In this document: positions 35,330 to 47,156 of the stretch, in pieces
Position numbering within the stretch: the stretch's first letter is position 1
Layout: each line of letters opens with the position of its first letter
DNA from: Bemisia tabaci
Lineage: Eukaryota; Arthropoda; Insecta; Hemiptera; Aleyrodidae
Direction: 5' to 3'
Assembly: GCF_918797505.1 (NCBI RefSeq)
Contig: NC_092794.1
Coordinates: forward strand, 32,788,122 to 32,852,121
Length of the DNA: 64,000 bases
Program-made: the position numbers and the translations under genes
Notes under the pieces: model-generated
Database searches by the model: none
Told to the model about the DNA's origin: nothing
What the model saw: only the letters and a program-made list of their open reading frames with translations

Positions 35330-36490
35330 TTAGAGGTTTAGCGCCGTTTCTCCGCGGTATATCAGATTTTCGCATGTACTCTATGAAATAAACAAACAAG
35401 ATGGCTGTTATCAGCAAGCAAGATTGAGGTTATGCACATCTTACATCCTCCTGTGATAAAGGTGAAAGGCGATTTAACAATGTTTTCGTGTGTTATTCGT
35501 AGATATGCTAGTTTAAATTGTTACTGCCGCATAATTGAAATTTTTGTCAAATTTAGCTTCTCATCGATGTTACGGTGAGCCGCCATTTTGTTTGTTTATT
35601 TACGGCCCTAAGAGCATCATGAAGCCTAAAAACTCGTTGACCAATCAAAAAGCGGAACAGTTTTCCTAGTGTCTTTGATGAGTATACATAAATATGTTGA
35701 GAACATCAATCTATCGAGGCCCAAGTTGAGCCGGCCATTTTTACCCAGGCTAATGGCCGGCATTATGGAAACTAACAGTCCAGTCCTGCCTCTCCGCGGT
35801 TTCTCAGATATGCGCGGCTGTTTTGCAGCTAGACGCGTGAATTTAGATAGGAATATCCATAAGTGTGTTGAAAATAGAAATTCATCAAGACTCTAGTTTG
35901 GTCAGCCATTTTACCGCCAAAATTGGCCGCCATTTTGGAGAAAAAAACGATCTGCCCTGCTCCTCCGAGGTTTGTCGGATTTTCGTTGCTGTTTTGCGAC
36001 TTTATTCATGAAACTTGGAATGAGCACTTGTAAATATGTGAGGAACCCAGAAATCCTAAGATTCATGCCGCAATCAGACGCTGAATTTAGCACCTGAATG
36101 TGGAAGTCAACAGTCATCGCCCAACGGCTGAAATTTAGCAAATTTGAGTTATTTTCATCCAGATGTGTATCAAATCTACTCGAATAGTTCAGACAAATTC
36201 AAAATTGGTCCGATGGTTGCTGAGAATCGTTGCTGAATTTTGCGCTTCACGCGCAAAATTCAGGCACCGGGCCGATGACTTCCACATTCAAGCCACATTC
36301 AGCTTCCACATTCAGCGTGTGATTGCGGTGTTAAATGCAATCAGCTTTAGCCCGGTTATTGGCCGCCATCTTGAGAATGAGCAGACAGTCTCTGTTTCTC
36401 CGAGGTATCTCGGACTTTTGTTGCCCTGTAGCAGCCAGATGTATGAAATTTGCCACGAATACACTTGAATATAATTGACAATAAGGAACA
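35330..36490 (+). repeat. Diverged repeat array with TCTCCGCGGT-type units
   Basis: Four units share TCTCCG(C/A)GGTnTnTC(A/G)GA followed by GnTG(C/T)TTTGCAGC, ATGAAA-TTGGnAGGAATA and (A/C)CTTGA/GTGTGTT. They start at about 35347, 35792, 35963 and 36389, with interspersed GGCCGCCATTTTG words. Spacing varies (about 445, 170, 425 bp), suggesting insertions into an old tandem array. Confidence 0.6.
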
Positions 36491-36494
36491 TCAA

Positions 36495-38045
36495 GGCATG
36501 CGTTTAGGGGATTGACAGGTGAATTTATATTTCAGAGAACATTGGAACAAATAAGAAAATTTCATCAATTCATTTACCGCACCTAATTATTTTTTTAAAC
36601 AAGTCACTGTAGAGAAGTCTTGATATTGAATGATGAGATAGGTTTATACATTGTGTGTTTTGCAAGGTGGTTTAATATATACGTTTTCTAAATTAACAGC
36701 TTTTAAGTTCAAGACTACGGTATACATGAAACATGCTATTGGTGTAAACATTACAAAAAGTCAAAGAAAACCCTAATAAATTTTGAGTAATTTTTCGACT
36801 TTAAAAAAGATTTAACTAGGAAATTCCTGAGATCGAAAATTATTTTATGTTAGTTATAATGCGCTGCAGGATATTTTCTGACGTTTCTTAAAACACTAAT
36901 TTAGCACCTTTTAAAATTGAAGTTAAAGTGAAGAAGGAGCACATAGCGTAGAAATTTTGGAACTCATTTGGTACCTACCTAACAGTCTTTTAAAAAAATA
37001 AACCATGAAATGTTTTACATTTTGTGAAAATCAACAAACTATGCAAAATAAAAAAAAAAATAAAAATCTAAATATTTGGAAAAATTCAAATTCTTTGATA
37101 GAGCAGGTTGCACTTCGGAACATCAGAATATTATATTAGCAGTACTTAATGAGTAGAATGGTCTATTATTGATAGAATTATTGATGTTCCTCTGAGAGAA
37201 AAGAACAAAACAGTCACTTAAAATCTTTCTTCTTGAAATTGTGCAATTAAATCGAGGGATTTGCATAGAAACAGGGTAACCGTATGAGACTTCGCAGATG
37301 GCTTCTCGTGTTTTATCTTTCTATTAGAAAGCTGAGGAATATTCTGATTTGTTTTGTGAGTATCACCTTTATAGGTCAGTGGACAATGGACCACTAGACA
37401 GGGTACGAATTTAAGCATTATGATACATGTTTCTTAACCAAAATCTTACGTAAAACACGATTTGTGCAACGAAAATTACCGAACAGAACTACTAACCAAT
37501 ATATTTAATGTTTCTTGACGCATAAATTCAAACTCCCTGCTCATGAAAAGCCAATGATCTACGTGAGTCAAATCGCACACTAAAAATTACCATGACACTC
37601 TCTGCGATATGAAAATCTAGCAACCTCAATCTTGACGCTTTGGCTCAGCTGTAGCAAGTTGTTTATAATTTGAACAACACAGGGTGTGAAACAGTGCTGG
37701 ATTGGGAAGCCTGCCGAAATCGTTGTAGTACGCGACTGGACTCACATAGAGTATTAAGTTTCGTGTGATGGGGCAATTCAAATTGCCCGTAACCAATGTA
37801 AAATAAAAACGTTAATATCTGAATTAGGAGTTAATCTTAATAATTTTTGATGCAAGAAACGTGTTCTACGTGAAATTCTGGTTTGGAAAAATGTATCAGA
37901 ATGTTTAAATTCGTACATTGTCTGGTGGTCTATTGCAGGAAGCTTTAAAGCAATTTGTTTCCCAATTTTCTGTGGTGAAAATAAAACATGAGAGCAAATT
38001 AGGCAAGATGTAAGGCAGTTGGGCTGATTCTGGTTAAATTGCTCA
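36495..38045. other. Unassigned stretch, no recognised feature
   Basis: AT-rich, without clear repeats, conserved exons or RNA genes. If a gene runs through 38.05-43.1 kb, an upstream exon or promoter could be here, but I cannot point to one. Confidence 0.5.
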
Positions 38046-38085
38046 CAGATAAAAAGTTAAAGAAAAAAAAAGACATACATTTCAG

Positions 38086-38269
38086 CACAAGAAGTCTAAA
38101 ACTTCGAGTCGTACTTAAGACCAGGCCATCTATACCAGATTCAGAATCAAGTGATGATGACGATTCTGATGATGATGATGTTTTGCAGTGTTTTCCATTT
38201 ACAGACTTAGATCAATTCATGGAATTTGATGCCTCTCTCAAGAAGAACGAGAAATTATCTAAAGAGCTG
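38086..38269 (+). CDS. Possible exon of an unrecognised gene (acidic stretch)
   Basis: An open segment between an acceptor-like TTTCAG (38080-38085; an alternative is CTCACAG at 38042-38048) and a good donor CTG|GTGAGA at 38270. It reads a basic start, then SESSDDDDSDDDD, then CFPFTDLDQFMEFDASLKKN. The last phrase resembles the PL.t.eel..fE..L helix that opens DUF4806-type C-terminal domains in many insect proteins, but the match is weak. The donor is phase 0 whereas the next exon-like segment at 42026 begins in phase 1, so at least one exon would be missing between them. Function unknown. Confidence 0.35.
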
Positions 38270-38697
38270 GTGAGAACTTCATATTTTCCCTAAAACTATA
38301 TGCACCTCACACAACATTTTTTGGCATCGAACCAAAATACCAGGAACCTAGTCATGATATGTACCAGCAGAAAATTCTGTGGTCATTTTTTGAGGCACCA
38401 ACAAAATGTAACATTTAAACTAAAAGCGCTTTATTAATTTACCTCTACAATAGTCAGTCTAATGGGGGAGATGGAGGTAAGGAATTCTGATCGCATCAAA
38501 GGGTTAGTCCAGTAAAATACTCTTGATCTCTTATTGAAATTCAGAAGACTGTGTGTGTTGGATCACTTACGTATATTTTAAGAATCTTGATTTTTATTGT
38601 AATGAGCTTGTTTGGTTATTTGTAATTCCTGTATTTTTGAAAACTGGAGAGTGCTTATAGTCCAAAGGAAATTTCCCCGATTATTTTGAGTAATTTG

Positions 38698-39070
38698 AAC
38701 CCACGAAATATGAGCTCAAAGTTTGGTATTTTGAGCTCCCATTTAAATGCGTGTCGCTCGGGTGTTCCAAGATGGCGTCCATTCTATCCGTCCAGCGATG
38801 GCCACACTTTCGACCTTGCGCGGCCCGGCGAGGTGCCTTTGTCACGTGTGGAGGTTCAAGAAGGAGTCGGATACATTCAGCCTGGTGTTTGTTTGTTCAC
38901 TTCTTGGACTACCACACGCGGCAGAGATACTCCGCCGAGCCTCGCGAGGTCAAAAGTATGGCCATCGCCGGACGGATAGAATGGACGCCATCTTGGATAA
39001 CTCGAGCGACGCGCGTTTAAATGGGAGCTCAAAATACAGAACTTTGAACTCGTATTTCGAGAGTAAAGAT
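38698..39070. mobile_element. Fold-back MITE with TTTTGAGCTCCCATTTAAA arms
   Basis: The left arm (GAAATATGAGCTCAAAG, TTTTGAGCTCCCATTTAAA) and right arm are complements over about 100 bp. Inside, CAAGATGGCGTCCATTCTAT and GCCACACTTT / AAAAGTATGGCC also pair. Several short frames overlap here only because of the palindrome. A possible diverged relative lies near 61690-61745. Confidence 0.75.
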
Positions 39071-39079
39071 TGATCATTC

Positions 39080-40290
39080 TTACAGGTCCGAGAAAATAAC
39101 CGGTTTGAAATAAAACTTAAAATTTGTAAAGTAAGACTGAGGGTGTATAAGGGTGATTTCACGATAACAGAAATAGTTAAAATGTGAAATACATTAAAAA
39201 TAAAAGTGCACCAATTTTAACAGGATTTCATTACCTCATTTTAAAGGTATTAAACTTCCTTTTTCCAGCTTTGGCACGCTTTATTTTGATTCAGTGCAAA
39301 GTTAAAGTGATTGATAAACAAGCCATTGAATCAGGTATCAGCGCTTCCCGCGGGACTGCTGGAGGTCCACGCAAACATGGCGGCCCTGCCAAATTGTGTC
39401 GGTTACGTAACAGACACAGCGTAACCGACACTTGAAAATGTGAGATAAAAGATGATATAAAAGATGAAACTTGGCAATTCTTGAGTTATGAGGTGGAATT
39501 AATGCTGCCTTAAAAGTTTTCTAAACTTTGGAGACTTCCTTTTAGTTTAATAATATTAAATTGAGGTTTTTGCGTAGTGAGGAATTAGTGCTACACACCT
39601 AAAAATCACTGGTTTTCATAATAATTAAGGTTTTCATTGTAAAATAAACTGACTTATCAGTAATGGTTTTGTCGGGAAGACTTCAGCGAACAATTTGATG
39701 GCAATTTTGAAACTCCTGACTCCATCTGGCGAGATAAACACTGCATTTAATACAACTGCAAAAATTAGTCGCCAAATGTGGCGACACCTCTTTCTAATGA
39801 CTTTTCTCGCTCAATAATAAACATTTCAGTTCAAACTGGCAATTTTCTTGAACATTAGAGTCTCTTTTTAGCAAATATTGCCAAAGAGTTCATGATCAGT
39901 ACTGATTTGTTACCGCAAATTGCTCTTTTGCTTTAAAATCGGGGTTGGCGACGCGTAACCGACCGGACATTTTCGGCCTTTAAAGTCTCATATTATTAAA
40001 TATAATAATAATTTATCATATTTTTTAGCATGGATAGGTTCAGGGACATCATTCCTATTGATTCATTCATTTGGTTTTCAATCATTTTGCCCTATGTCGT
40101 TCATAACCCACGGCGACACGACTATTCCTCTTATCGTGAAATCACCCATAACAATATAGAAGTAAAGGTCCCTGGCACAGCAAACCTGCCAACGTCATTA
40201 AATAATGTAACAAGAGTAAAAAAAATTATAATTGTCAACGACAACTACAAGCGATTTTAGGTTTACAGGTCACAATTGCATTTGGTCTGA
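39080..40290. other. Unassigned stretch within the 38-43 kb candidate gene
   Basis: AT-rich sequence without recognised exons, apart from the hairpin at 39397-39434. The frame at 40030-40260 has no homology and no splice context. Confidence 0.45.
39397..39434. repeat. Hairpin GTGTCGGTTACG/CGTAACCGACAC
   Basis: Perfect 12-bp inverted repeat with a short loop. A further CGTAACCGACC occurs near 39955, so this may be the edge of an eroded element. Confidence 0.6.
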
Positions 40291-40293
40291 TTA

Positions 40294-40945
40294 TGAGGTC
40301 TGTCCGGAAAGTATCCGACCTTGTTGATTATCTCACCATCAACGGTTGATGAGAGGTTGGGGCTTGGGATTATCTTTGCAGGAACTCTCCTGAGTGTAGG
40401 TGCACAGCCAGATTATCACATGTTGAACCAGTCGTTGGTAATTTGCTGATTAGTGCGTGCTATTCTGCTGTATTCGTCACATTTCGTTTTTCCTAAAAAA
40501 GAGGAAGTTAAGGAGAGTGGGGTGGGAAGAGTTTGTGAAGAAGATCATCACAGGGGACGCGCCTTGGGTCTACGGGCACGACCCTGCGGCAAAAGTGCAA
40601 TCGTCAGTTTGGATCGCGCCTGGGAGACTTCGCCCGTAGAGAGCTCGGATGAGTCGCAGCAGTGTGAAGACAATGTTGACTGTCTTTTTCCATCATGAAG
40701 GTGTCGTCCATCATGAATACGCTCCCCAAGGCCCCTTAAGCTGCGTAAAGTTTCTCGGTAGCTCTCTTCATTGATAGTAGAGCATTGGAGAGCGTTTTTA
40801 AGATGGACGACACCTTCATGATCGAAGAAGACAGTCAACACTGTCTTCACAGTGCTGCGACTCTTCCGAGCTTTCTACAGGCGAGGTCTTCCAGGTGCGA
40901 TCCAAACTGACCATTGCACTTTTATCTCAGGGTCGTGCCAGTAGC
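40294..40945. mobile_element. Rearranged mariner fossil
   Basis: A mariner-like left end GAGGTCTGTCCGGAAAGTAT at 40294. At 40540-40640 the plus strand encodes VKKIITGDAPWVYGHDP and KVQSSVWIAPG, matching the mariner transposase stretch with GDE.WV.GYDP; the second catalytic Asp is kept in GDA. At about 40665-40735 it reads TMLTVFFHHEGVVHHEY. The same block is repeated on the minus strand at 40805-40945, so this too is an inverted duplication. No intact frame. Confidence 0.78.
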
Positions 40946-41689
40946 CAACTTTTCAATTTAATTAGAATGAAAAAGTACATGGGGATTGTATTCAGGCCTG
41001 CCACAAGGGGGAGGGGGGATACTGAGTCCCTGGTACCGCGGCCCGGGCCCTGGAGGGGTCCATGCCGCTGGTGATAAACTGCTAAGAATTCACATATAAA
41101 CCCTGCCTCGTAAGGAAATGTGAAAAATTGAACCTAAAAATTTCTCAAAAGGTGAATACATTTTCAAAAACACGCTTGGCCACTTTAGAATTCTTCTTAC
41201 TTCTTTAAAGATTTCTATCTCTTTTCAAGATTTTAAGTACAGGATGACATTTTTAGTAACTTCATTTCATTTTCTACCGTTGTCGGATGCTGGGCACCCT
41301 AGACATCAATGGCTCAACTCCCTTGCTATAGACGTACGAAAGGGGAGTCCAGGGGGACCTTGCCCCCCCCTCCCCTAGAATTGAAAATAGTATCATCTAC
41401 CCCCGCCCCCTTCAAGAATATTCCAGATATTTTGAATGCAACAATTTGAAGGTATTTTGGGCTAAAAATAAAAAAAAAGGTGTAATCATTCTGCAGAAAT
41501 TGATGGAAAATCTCCGTCATGGGAGCTTCAAAATGCATCTAAATAGATTTTAAATTTCAAAAATTTCCCGGGGAGGCCCCTCGGACCCCCTCTGTGCTGG
41601 GGGCCCAGGCCTTAAAACTGGTACCAAGCCCCGAGATGGGATGTGGCAGGCCTGATTGTATTAACATGTTAAGGCAAATACTAAGTTAA

Positions 41690-41960
41690 CAACCCAGTAT
41701 TAGAAACCTTTGATCCAAGTAAAAACATAGTTATTCACACAGACAGAACCCAAAAAGGAATAGGTAGCGTATTATTACAAACTCGCAAACCAGTTTCCTA
41801 CGCATCAAAATCTCTCACACCAACAGAAATTAACAATAGACAAATAGATAAAGAATTCTTGGTTTGCTAACTTTCATTTTCAGCATGTGAGCTTAATCAT
41901 AGTTTCATCATTTCATATTATCATAACATAGTTTCAGACCTAACCTTCGTATGGAAAATA
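41690..41960 (+). pseudogene. Gypsy-type retrotransposon RNase H relic
   Basis: Reads LETFDPSKNIVIHTD, KGIGSVLLQ, KPVSYASKSLTPTEINN and IDKEFL, then a TAA at 41868, then ACELNHSFI. This is the RNase H domain start of Ty3/Gypsy pol (L.yfDp.k.v.i.TDAS..GiGavL.Q...pv.YaSr.Lt..E.nY...EKE.LA). Part of the second catalytic region is still visible, but the rest of pol and any LTRs are missing. It lies in what would be an intron of the 38-43 kb candidate gene. Confidence 0.8.
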
Positions 41961-42025
41961 TTTAACCACCCCCATTTTATAATTGGATGCTGGCATCATC
42001 ATTTTTTCTCATCCGTCTGTTGCAG

Positions 42026-42127
42026 GAATAGTAAATAAAGCATTTCCAGGCAAGGAACAAGTTAACAAAAGCCTCCTGAAAGATACTTTGGGGCCCTTCC
42101 TTTTCCAGAATGGGGAACTCAAAAAAG
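42026..42127 (+). CDS. Possible internal exon of an unrecognised gene
   Basis: Bounded by TGTTGCAG (acceptor) and GTCAGT (donor), phase 1 at both ends. It encodes GIVNKAFPGKEQVNKSLLKD and TLGPFLFQNGELKK. Joined to the next segment at 42317, the split codon becomes Glu and the frame continues, which is good evidence of real splicing. I recognise no domain. Confidence 0.5.
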
Positions 42128-42316
42128 GTCAGTATTTTATGCAAATGTATTTTTTTTATTCAATTTTGTCTTGATCATTTATGGGTTGTATGGCTATTCG
42201 AGTATTATGAGAGTATTTGTTAAATCAAGGAAAAATAAATTAAGAGAAATGCTGTCCTTACCCAGACTTCTACTTAACTTGAATAATCTTGTATCCTCTC
42301 ACTATTTCTTTTTTAG

Positions 42317-42543
42317 AAGAAAGGGAAAATGCTTCATTCAATGTCAATCAACTAAAGTATGCCAAAACAGGATTCATTCACATACATGATTTTGCCGGTG
42401 TGCAGCAGTCAAGTATGGATGGTGATGAGCGAAAAGAAGCCAAGTTACATTTTAAAAAAATGGAGTTGAAATTATTTAGCTCAACTAGTAACTTTGCGGA
42501 ATGTATTAAATTATGTAAGGAATATTCAGTATGTCATACTTAA
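42317..42543 (+). CDS. Possible exon of the same unrecognised gene
   Basis: Preceded by CTATTTCTTTTTTAG. In the frame set by the upstream exon it encodes EERENASFNVNQLKYAKTGF to EYSVCHT and a TAA at 42541. Alternatively it may be spliced at GTAAGG (42515) or GTATGT (42529) to the open segment at 42757. The phases do not decide it: the frame that stays open at 42757 needs phase 2, whereas these donors give phase 1 and phase 0. No known domain. Confidence 0.45.
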
Positions 42544-42756
42544 GGCTCTGCATTCACATGGAATTCACTCAAATATTCATACTTTGAACCATCTTGTCCG
42601 TTAAAATTTTAAATCAACGTAATATTATTCCTATTTTTTTAGTTGGTAGATAAATAAATTGAAATTTTTGGGATTTTGGATCTCTGAATTTTTCACAAGA
42701 ACATTTTTTCATTTTAAAAATATTATGGTTGGACCTATTCACATCTTTGCTCCCAG

Positions 42757-42877
42757 GAAAGAAAGAGGTCCAAGGGCACTAAAGAAGCAAGCGGATGTGG
42801 CAGAAGATATTGGACAGACTGTGAACAGCATCGTTGTAGAAGTGCTTGATACGGTTGCTCAAACAGATGGCAAATAA
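42757..42877 (+). CDS. Possible terminal exon of the same gene
   Basis: After a TTTGCTCCCAG acceptor, one frame reads RGPRALKKQADVAEDIGQTV to VLDTVAQTDGK and TAA (42875-42877). It is helical in composition. The frame assignment relative to the previous exon is unresolved, so it might be an alternative last exon or non-coding. Confidence 0.35.
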
Positions 42878-43114
42878 TGAGATGCTGTACGCCGACTCTC
42901 GTAAGTTTTGTTCCAGCTAGCTGTATTTGCACCTGGCCTTTTTATTTTTGATGCATTATACTCCCTTATTTTACATTTATATTTTTTATGTATATTTTCA
43001 GAGAATACACGAATCATTAATTCATCTTTGAAATGCTTTAAACATTCATTACATATGTGAAACATACCCAAAAATACCATTATATGACCAAGTTTAGCGG
43101 AAAGGATGCATCTA

Positions 43115-43155
43115 AATAAATCATGTTTTTACTTTCTTCTTATTCTTATTCTACC

Positions 43156-43224
<69 letters not shown>
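43115..43224 (+). other. AATAAA signal followed by a 63-A run
   Basis: AATAAA at 43115-43120, then 41 bases, then A from 43162 to 43224. This looks like the polyadenylated end of a reverse-transcribed RNA, or a poly-A microsatellite that happens to lie behind a polyadenylation signal. It sits 240 bp beyond the last exon-like segment of the unrecognised gene. Confidence 0.6.
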
Positions 43225-43226
<2 letters not shown>

Positions 43227-44019
43227 AGGTCTATAAGAGAGCTGTTGAACTTATTCTTGGTATAACTTGACTTCATAGCCTGCCAGAAATTGGTAAGCCG
43301 CACAAAAAAGATTAAGTAATTGACAAAAACAGGGATTTCATGTTCAATTTTTACATTTCGCCAGCGTCATGGAAGAAAAAAAAATGTGAACAACTTAGTC
43401 TCCAGTTTTAACAATATGTGCTTTATTGATTCCTTCCCATTAAAGTCGGTTCATACTGTTCAATTGTAGACTTTCTTTTGTTGAATTATAAGTATGCTCA
43501 GCACATCAGCACACACACTCTCTCTGTTCTTTAACTATACATGTGTGCAAATTTGTTGAGTTACATTGTGCACATCAAGAGCACAGCCTTCGGTGACTAC
43601 TATCGTTTGTCAGAGATTTTCTGGCAGCCTGTACACCCAAGATTGCTGCCTCTTGCACAGTTAATGCACCTTCATGCCAGTAGTGCAAATCGTTAATAAA
43701 CAAAAATGAGCTGAGGATTTCATTTTGCTATGCGGCAATTGGGAAACAATGCTTTTTTGAAGCTGCTTCTGTGCAATTTGAACGTTTTTCCTTCAACTCC
43801 TACTTTGAGAGGACTAAATAGCAAAAATATTTTTATTTAATTTTGATAAAATCCAGATACAATCTCAATATAATTTAAATTTAAAAAGTATTTAATCAAT
43901 GTTAAATTCAAAGCAAAAGGTGATTTCCAGAAGATTCAATTGGAATGAAATCGAAATCTCCTCTCAATAAAATCGCAATTAAATTCCAAAAAAATTTCCA
44001 GAAAATTGTAAGAAAATGC

Positions 44020-44152
44020 ATGCAAATACTACTAGGGATTGCAAAGGAAGCGCATAGCTCACTTATGGGCGTATGTGTAAAGGGGAAAAGATCATATTTT
44101 GAACCGGAAAATCGATCCTGAAAGTTAAGTATGTTAACTTTGGGACACCCTG
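44020..44152. mobile_element. GGTGTCC-family element, right arm only
   Basis: AGCGCATAGCTCACTTAT through GATCCTGAAAGTTAAGTATG to GGGACACCCTG, next to TA (44153-44154). It matches the right end of 31438-32186; the left arm is missing. Confidence 0.75.
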
Positions 44153-44188
44153 TATTCGGTAAAAAATCAACCAAGACTAGTACTTTAA

Positions 44189-46193
44189 CCCTTAGATGAC
44201 TAACCGGGTCTCTCAGGCCCGGCGGCTTTTTATTTTTCGCGCCACGGTGGCTGTAATTGACCTGGGAGTCTGTCCTTCACAAATAGCTCTACAAATATCC
44301 TTAAAAACATTAGTCTTGAAAAAAAAAAAAATTAAAATTTTTTTTAAGGCATAGCAATTTTTTTTTCATGTCTACCCCTAGAAAGACTAACCCAGGCCTG
44401 CGAGGCCCAGCCCTAAGAATGTATGATTATTTGATAGCTGAGATGCTTTTTTCTATGTTTTTTGAAGAATTTTATGATTTTCATACTTTGTCTATACTAT
44501 TATTACCAAGGCCCAAAATTGTCCTTCCACCCATAAACTGCCCCCCGTCCCCCTCTAGATCTCCCCCCTCTCTCCCCAGTACCCTCAGATCTAGGAGCCT
44601 CTCATTATAAACACACTTTTATATATTTTTTGAGATTTTGAGGAAGTTACATTGAATAAACATTATTACCCCTATAAGTGTACTTGAATTTGAGAGGGAG
44701 GGGGCAACCTTGCCCACCCCTCCCTCCTCCCCTCCTTCCGGTAGCCAAAAAAGTAGTACTTTCCAATGAGTTTCTTTCAAAGTTTTGCCCTTAAAAGGTT
44801 TATTTTTTCATTTCGTGAAAAGAAGAAAAAAGTCTAAAATGTATTATTGTACTATTACTACTAAGAAGTCGCTCTCATGACGCTTCTGTGCGCTCTGCGA
44901 CACCCAACCGCCACTGACAGTGATCGTGCTAGAGCACCTTTGCTGTAATAGTTGTAGCTGAGGAGTGGTCATGGAGGTAATATACTGTCTAAGAACTGTA
45001 AAAGAACCATGCGTTATTTTCTTACGACTAAAAGAACGCCTTAACATATTCACCGTATTACAAGAATCACCTAAAATTAAAATAATAATAAGTAAATAAT
45101 AAGTCTGATTTTCTTGACCTTCAAGAATTTTTTTTGTGTTTCCTAAAACCTTTCCTTCTTATGTATATTGTCCGTCGTCTTACTACTGGAATCATTAATT
45201 ATTATCTACTTTTACTTTTTAACAATCTAAGAGTTTTTACGAGTTAAATTTAGGTGTTTCTTGTGGTATGGTGAATATGTAAAGGCGTTATCTTTTAGTT
45301 GTAAGAAAATAACGCATGGTGCTTTTACAGTTCTTAGGCAGTATATTTCCTCCATGATGACTTCTCAGCTACAACTATTACAGCAAAACCTTAGGAAAAC
45401 TATTAGAAACTTCACAAGAAATTTTGTCCCGCGTTTATCTCCTAATTCACTGTAAATAAATTTGCTCTCACTTGTCGAAAAGTTTGAAATAATGTAGAAG
45501 TATTCCATAAATAACAAAACAATACATAACGCCTATGAACGCCAACGTAGAGAACGCCCTGTCAAATCATGGATTGAGGGAATAAGGCTTGAAATGAGGA
45601 GATGCGCTCTGCCGGAGGTGCTCTGGCAAGATCGCTGTCAGTGGCGGTTGGGTGTCGCAGAGCGCACAGAAGCGCCATGAGAGCGACTTATTAGTAGTAA
45701 TAGTACAATAATACATTTTAGACTTTTCTTTTCTTTTCACGAAATGAAAAAATGAACCTTCTAAGTGCAAAACTTTGAAAGAAACACATCGGAAAGTACT
45801 ACTTCTTTTGGCTACCGGAAAGAGGGGGAGGGGGGAGGGTGGGCAAGGTTGCCCCCTCCTCAAGTATACTTATAGGGATAATAATGCTCCTTCAATTTAA
45901 CTACCTCAAATCCTGAAAAAAGATATAAAAATGTGTTTACAATGAAAGACTCCTAGATCTGAAGGGACTGGGGAGAGGAGAGGGATGTTTAGGGGGGCTG
46001 GGGGGCAGCCAATGGGTGAAAAAAAAAAAATTTGGGACCTTGGTTATAGAAGTCAAAGTATGAAAATCATAAAATTCATCCAAAAATAGAGAAAAAAGCA
46101 TTGTAGCCATCAAATTACCATATATTCTCAATACAGGCCTCGCAGGCCCGGGTTGGTCTTTCGTGTAGGTAAAAACGGTCAGTCATCTAAGGG
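44189..46193. mobile_element. piggyBac-like fold-back element, TTAA target
   Basis: Ends CCCTTAGATGACTAACCG and (inverted) CCCTTAGATGACTGACCG sit between TTAA copies (44185-44188, 46194-46197), the piggyBac hallmark. The arms pair over most of the 2.0 kb, including AGGCCTGCGAGGCCC and the block TGTCGCAGAGCGCACAGAAG. A second inverted pair lies inside (44940-45060 with 45255-45385). A short unmatched segment, 45390-45590, has no frame that I can match to a transposase. Confidence 0.85.
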
Positions 46194-46197
46194 TTAA

Positions 46198-47156
46198 AAA
46201 TATGATACATTTAGTAAAATCTAGGCGGGGCCGGATACACATTGAAAATGTTCGATTATGAATGTTACATTAAGCATGCTGGAGTAAGCTTTTCAGAGTA
46301 AAAGTTTTTCAGAACTTACAATGAAATTTTTCTTCTTTGCAGCTTTTCTATTATCTCCTTGCACTTTGAGAAGATCTCAATTGTTTTAATGCTTAAATAC
46401 TCAATGCAAAAAGTGACGCAGGTATACCCCTCACAGCAAAATCACATTTAACTCCATTTATTTTATCATCTTTAGTCCAATTATGCTAGATTTTTTCACG
46501 AATAAAGCGACCAACATGAGCAAGAAGAGTGGATGCACTGACGGAATATAGTGTTGATTATTAGCTGCTACTTACTTCGATAAACAAGAGTAAATGAAAA
46601 TATTTAAGGTATTTAGTGATAGGATAACAGGTGGTTCCCAGTAATAAAAACTGGAGTAAAATTGAGATTTCTAACAACTATGTATGTTTTAGCGAAGGCA
46701 TAGAAAGTTTCACAGCAATGTAGAGCTTATCATTTTTGAGGAACTTGAATTGAGCGAAGAACCTTGCTTCTCTGAAAAATGAAAAGGAAAGAAAATGTCA
46801 CTAAATAGATAAAAAAAGTAAAGGAAAACAGTAAAAGGGCTAGAGACCTCAATCGCTTGAGGCAGTGTTGAACCAATGTAGAAGAGAAAAACTGAAGAAC
46901 TAAAAAACATTCTTCGATATCAAGCTTTTTGTCTTGAGTTCATTTACATATTCATCAAGCATATGGAATAGTTCTTGAATGAAGTCTCCAAAAAGATTTT
47001 TTGACACAACTCCACAAAATTCACTACATCACATATTTTGCTTCCCTCGATTAAGTATGATTGTATCTGATCTCACACGTACAAAGTACATGTACTCTCA
47101 TGTTCTCTCACATGTACTCCATGTAGTCTGATCTCACATGTACAAAAATCCAGTCC
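46198..47156. other. Unassigned stretch between two elements
   Basis: AT-rich, no gene recognised. At 47060-47150 the words TCTCACATGTAC, CATGTACT and TGATCTCACA(C/T)GTACAAA are repeated several times in a small direct-repeat cluster. Confidence 0.5.
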
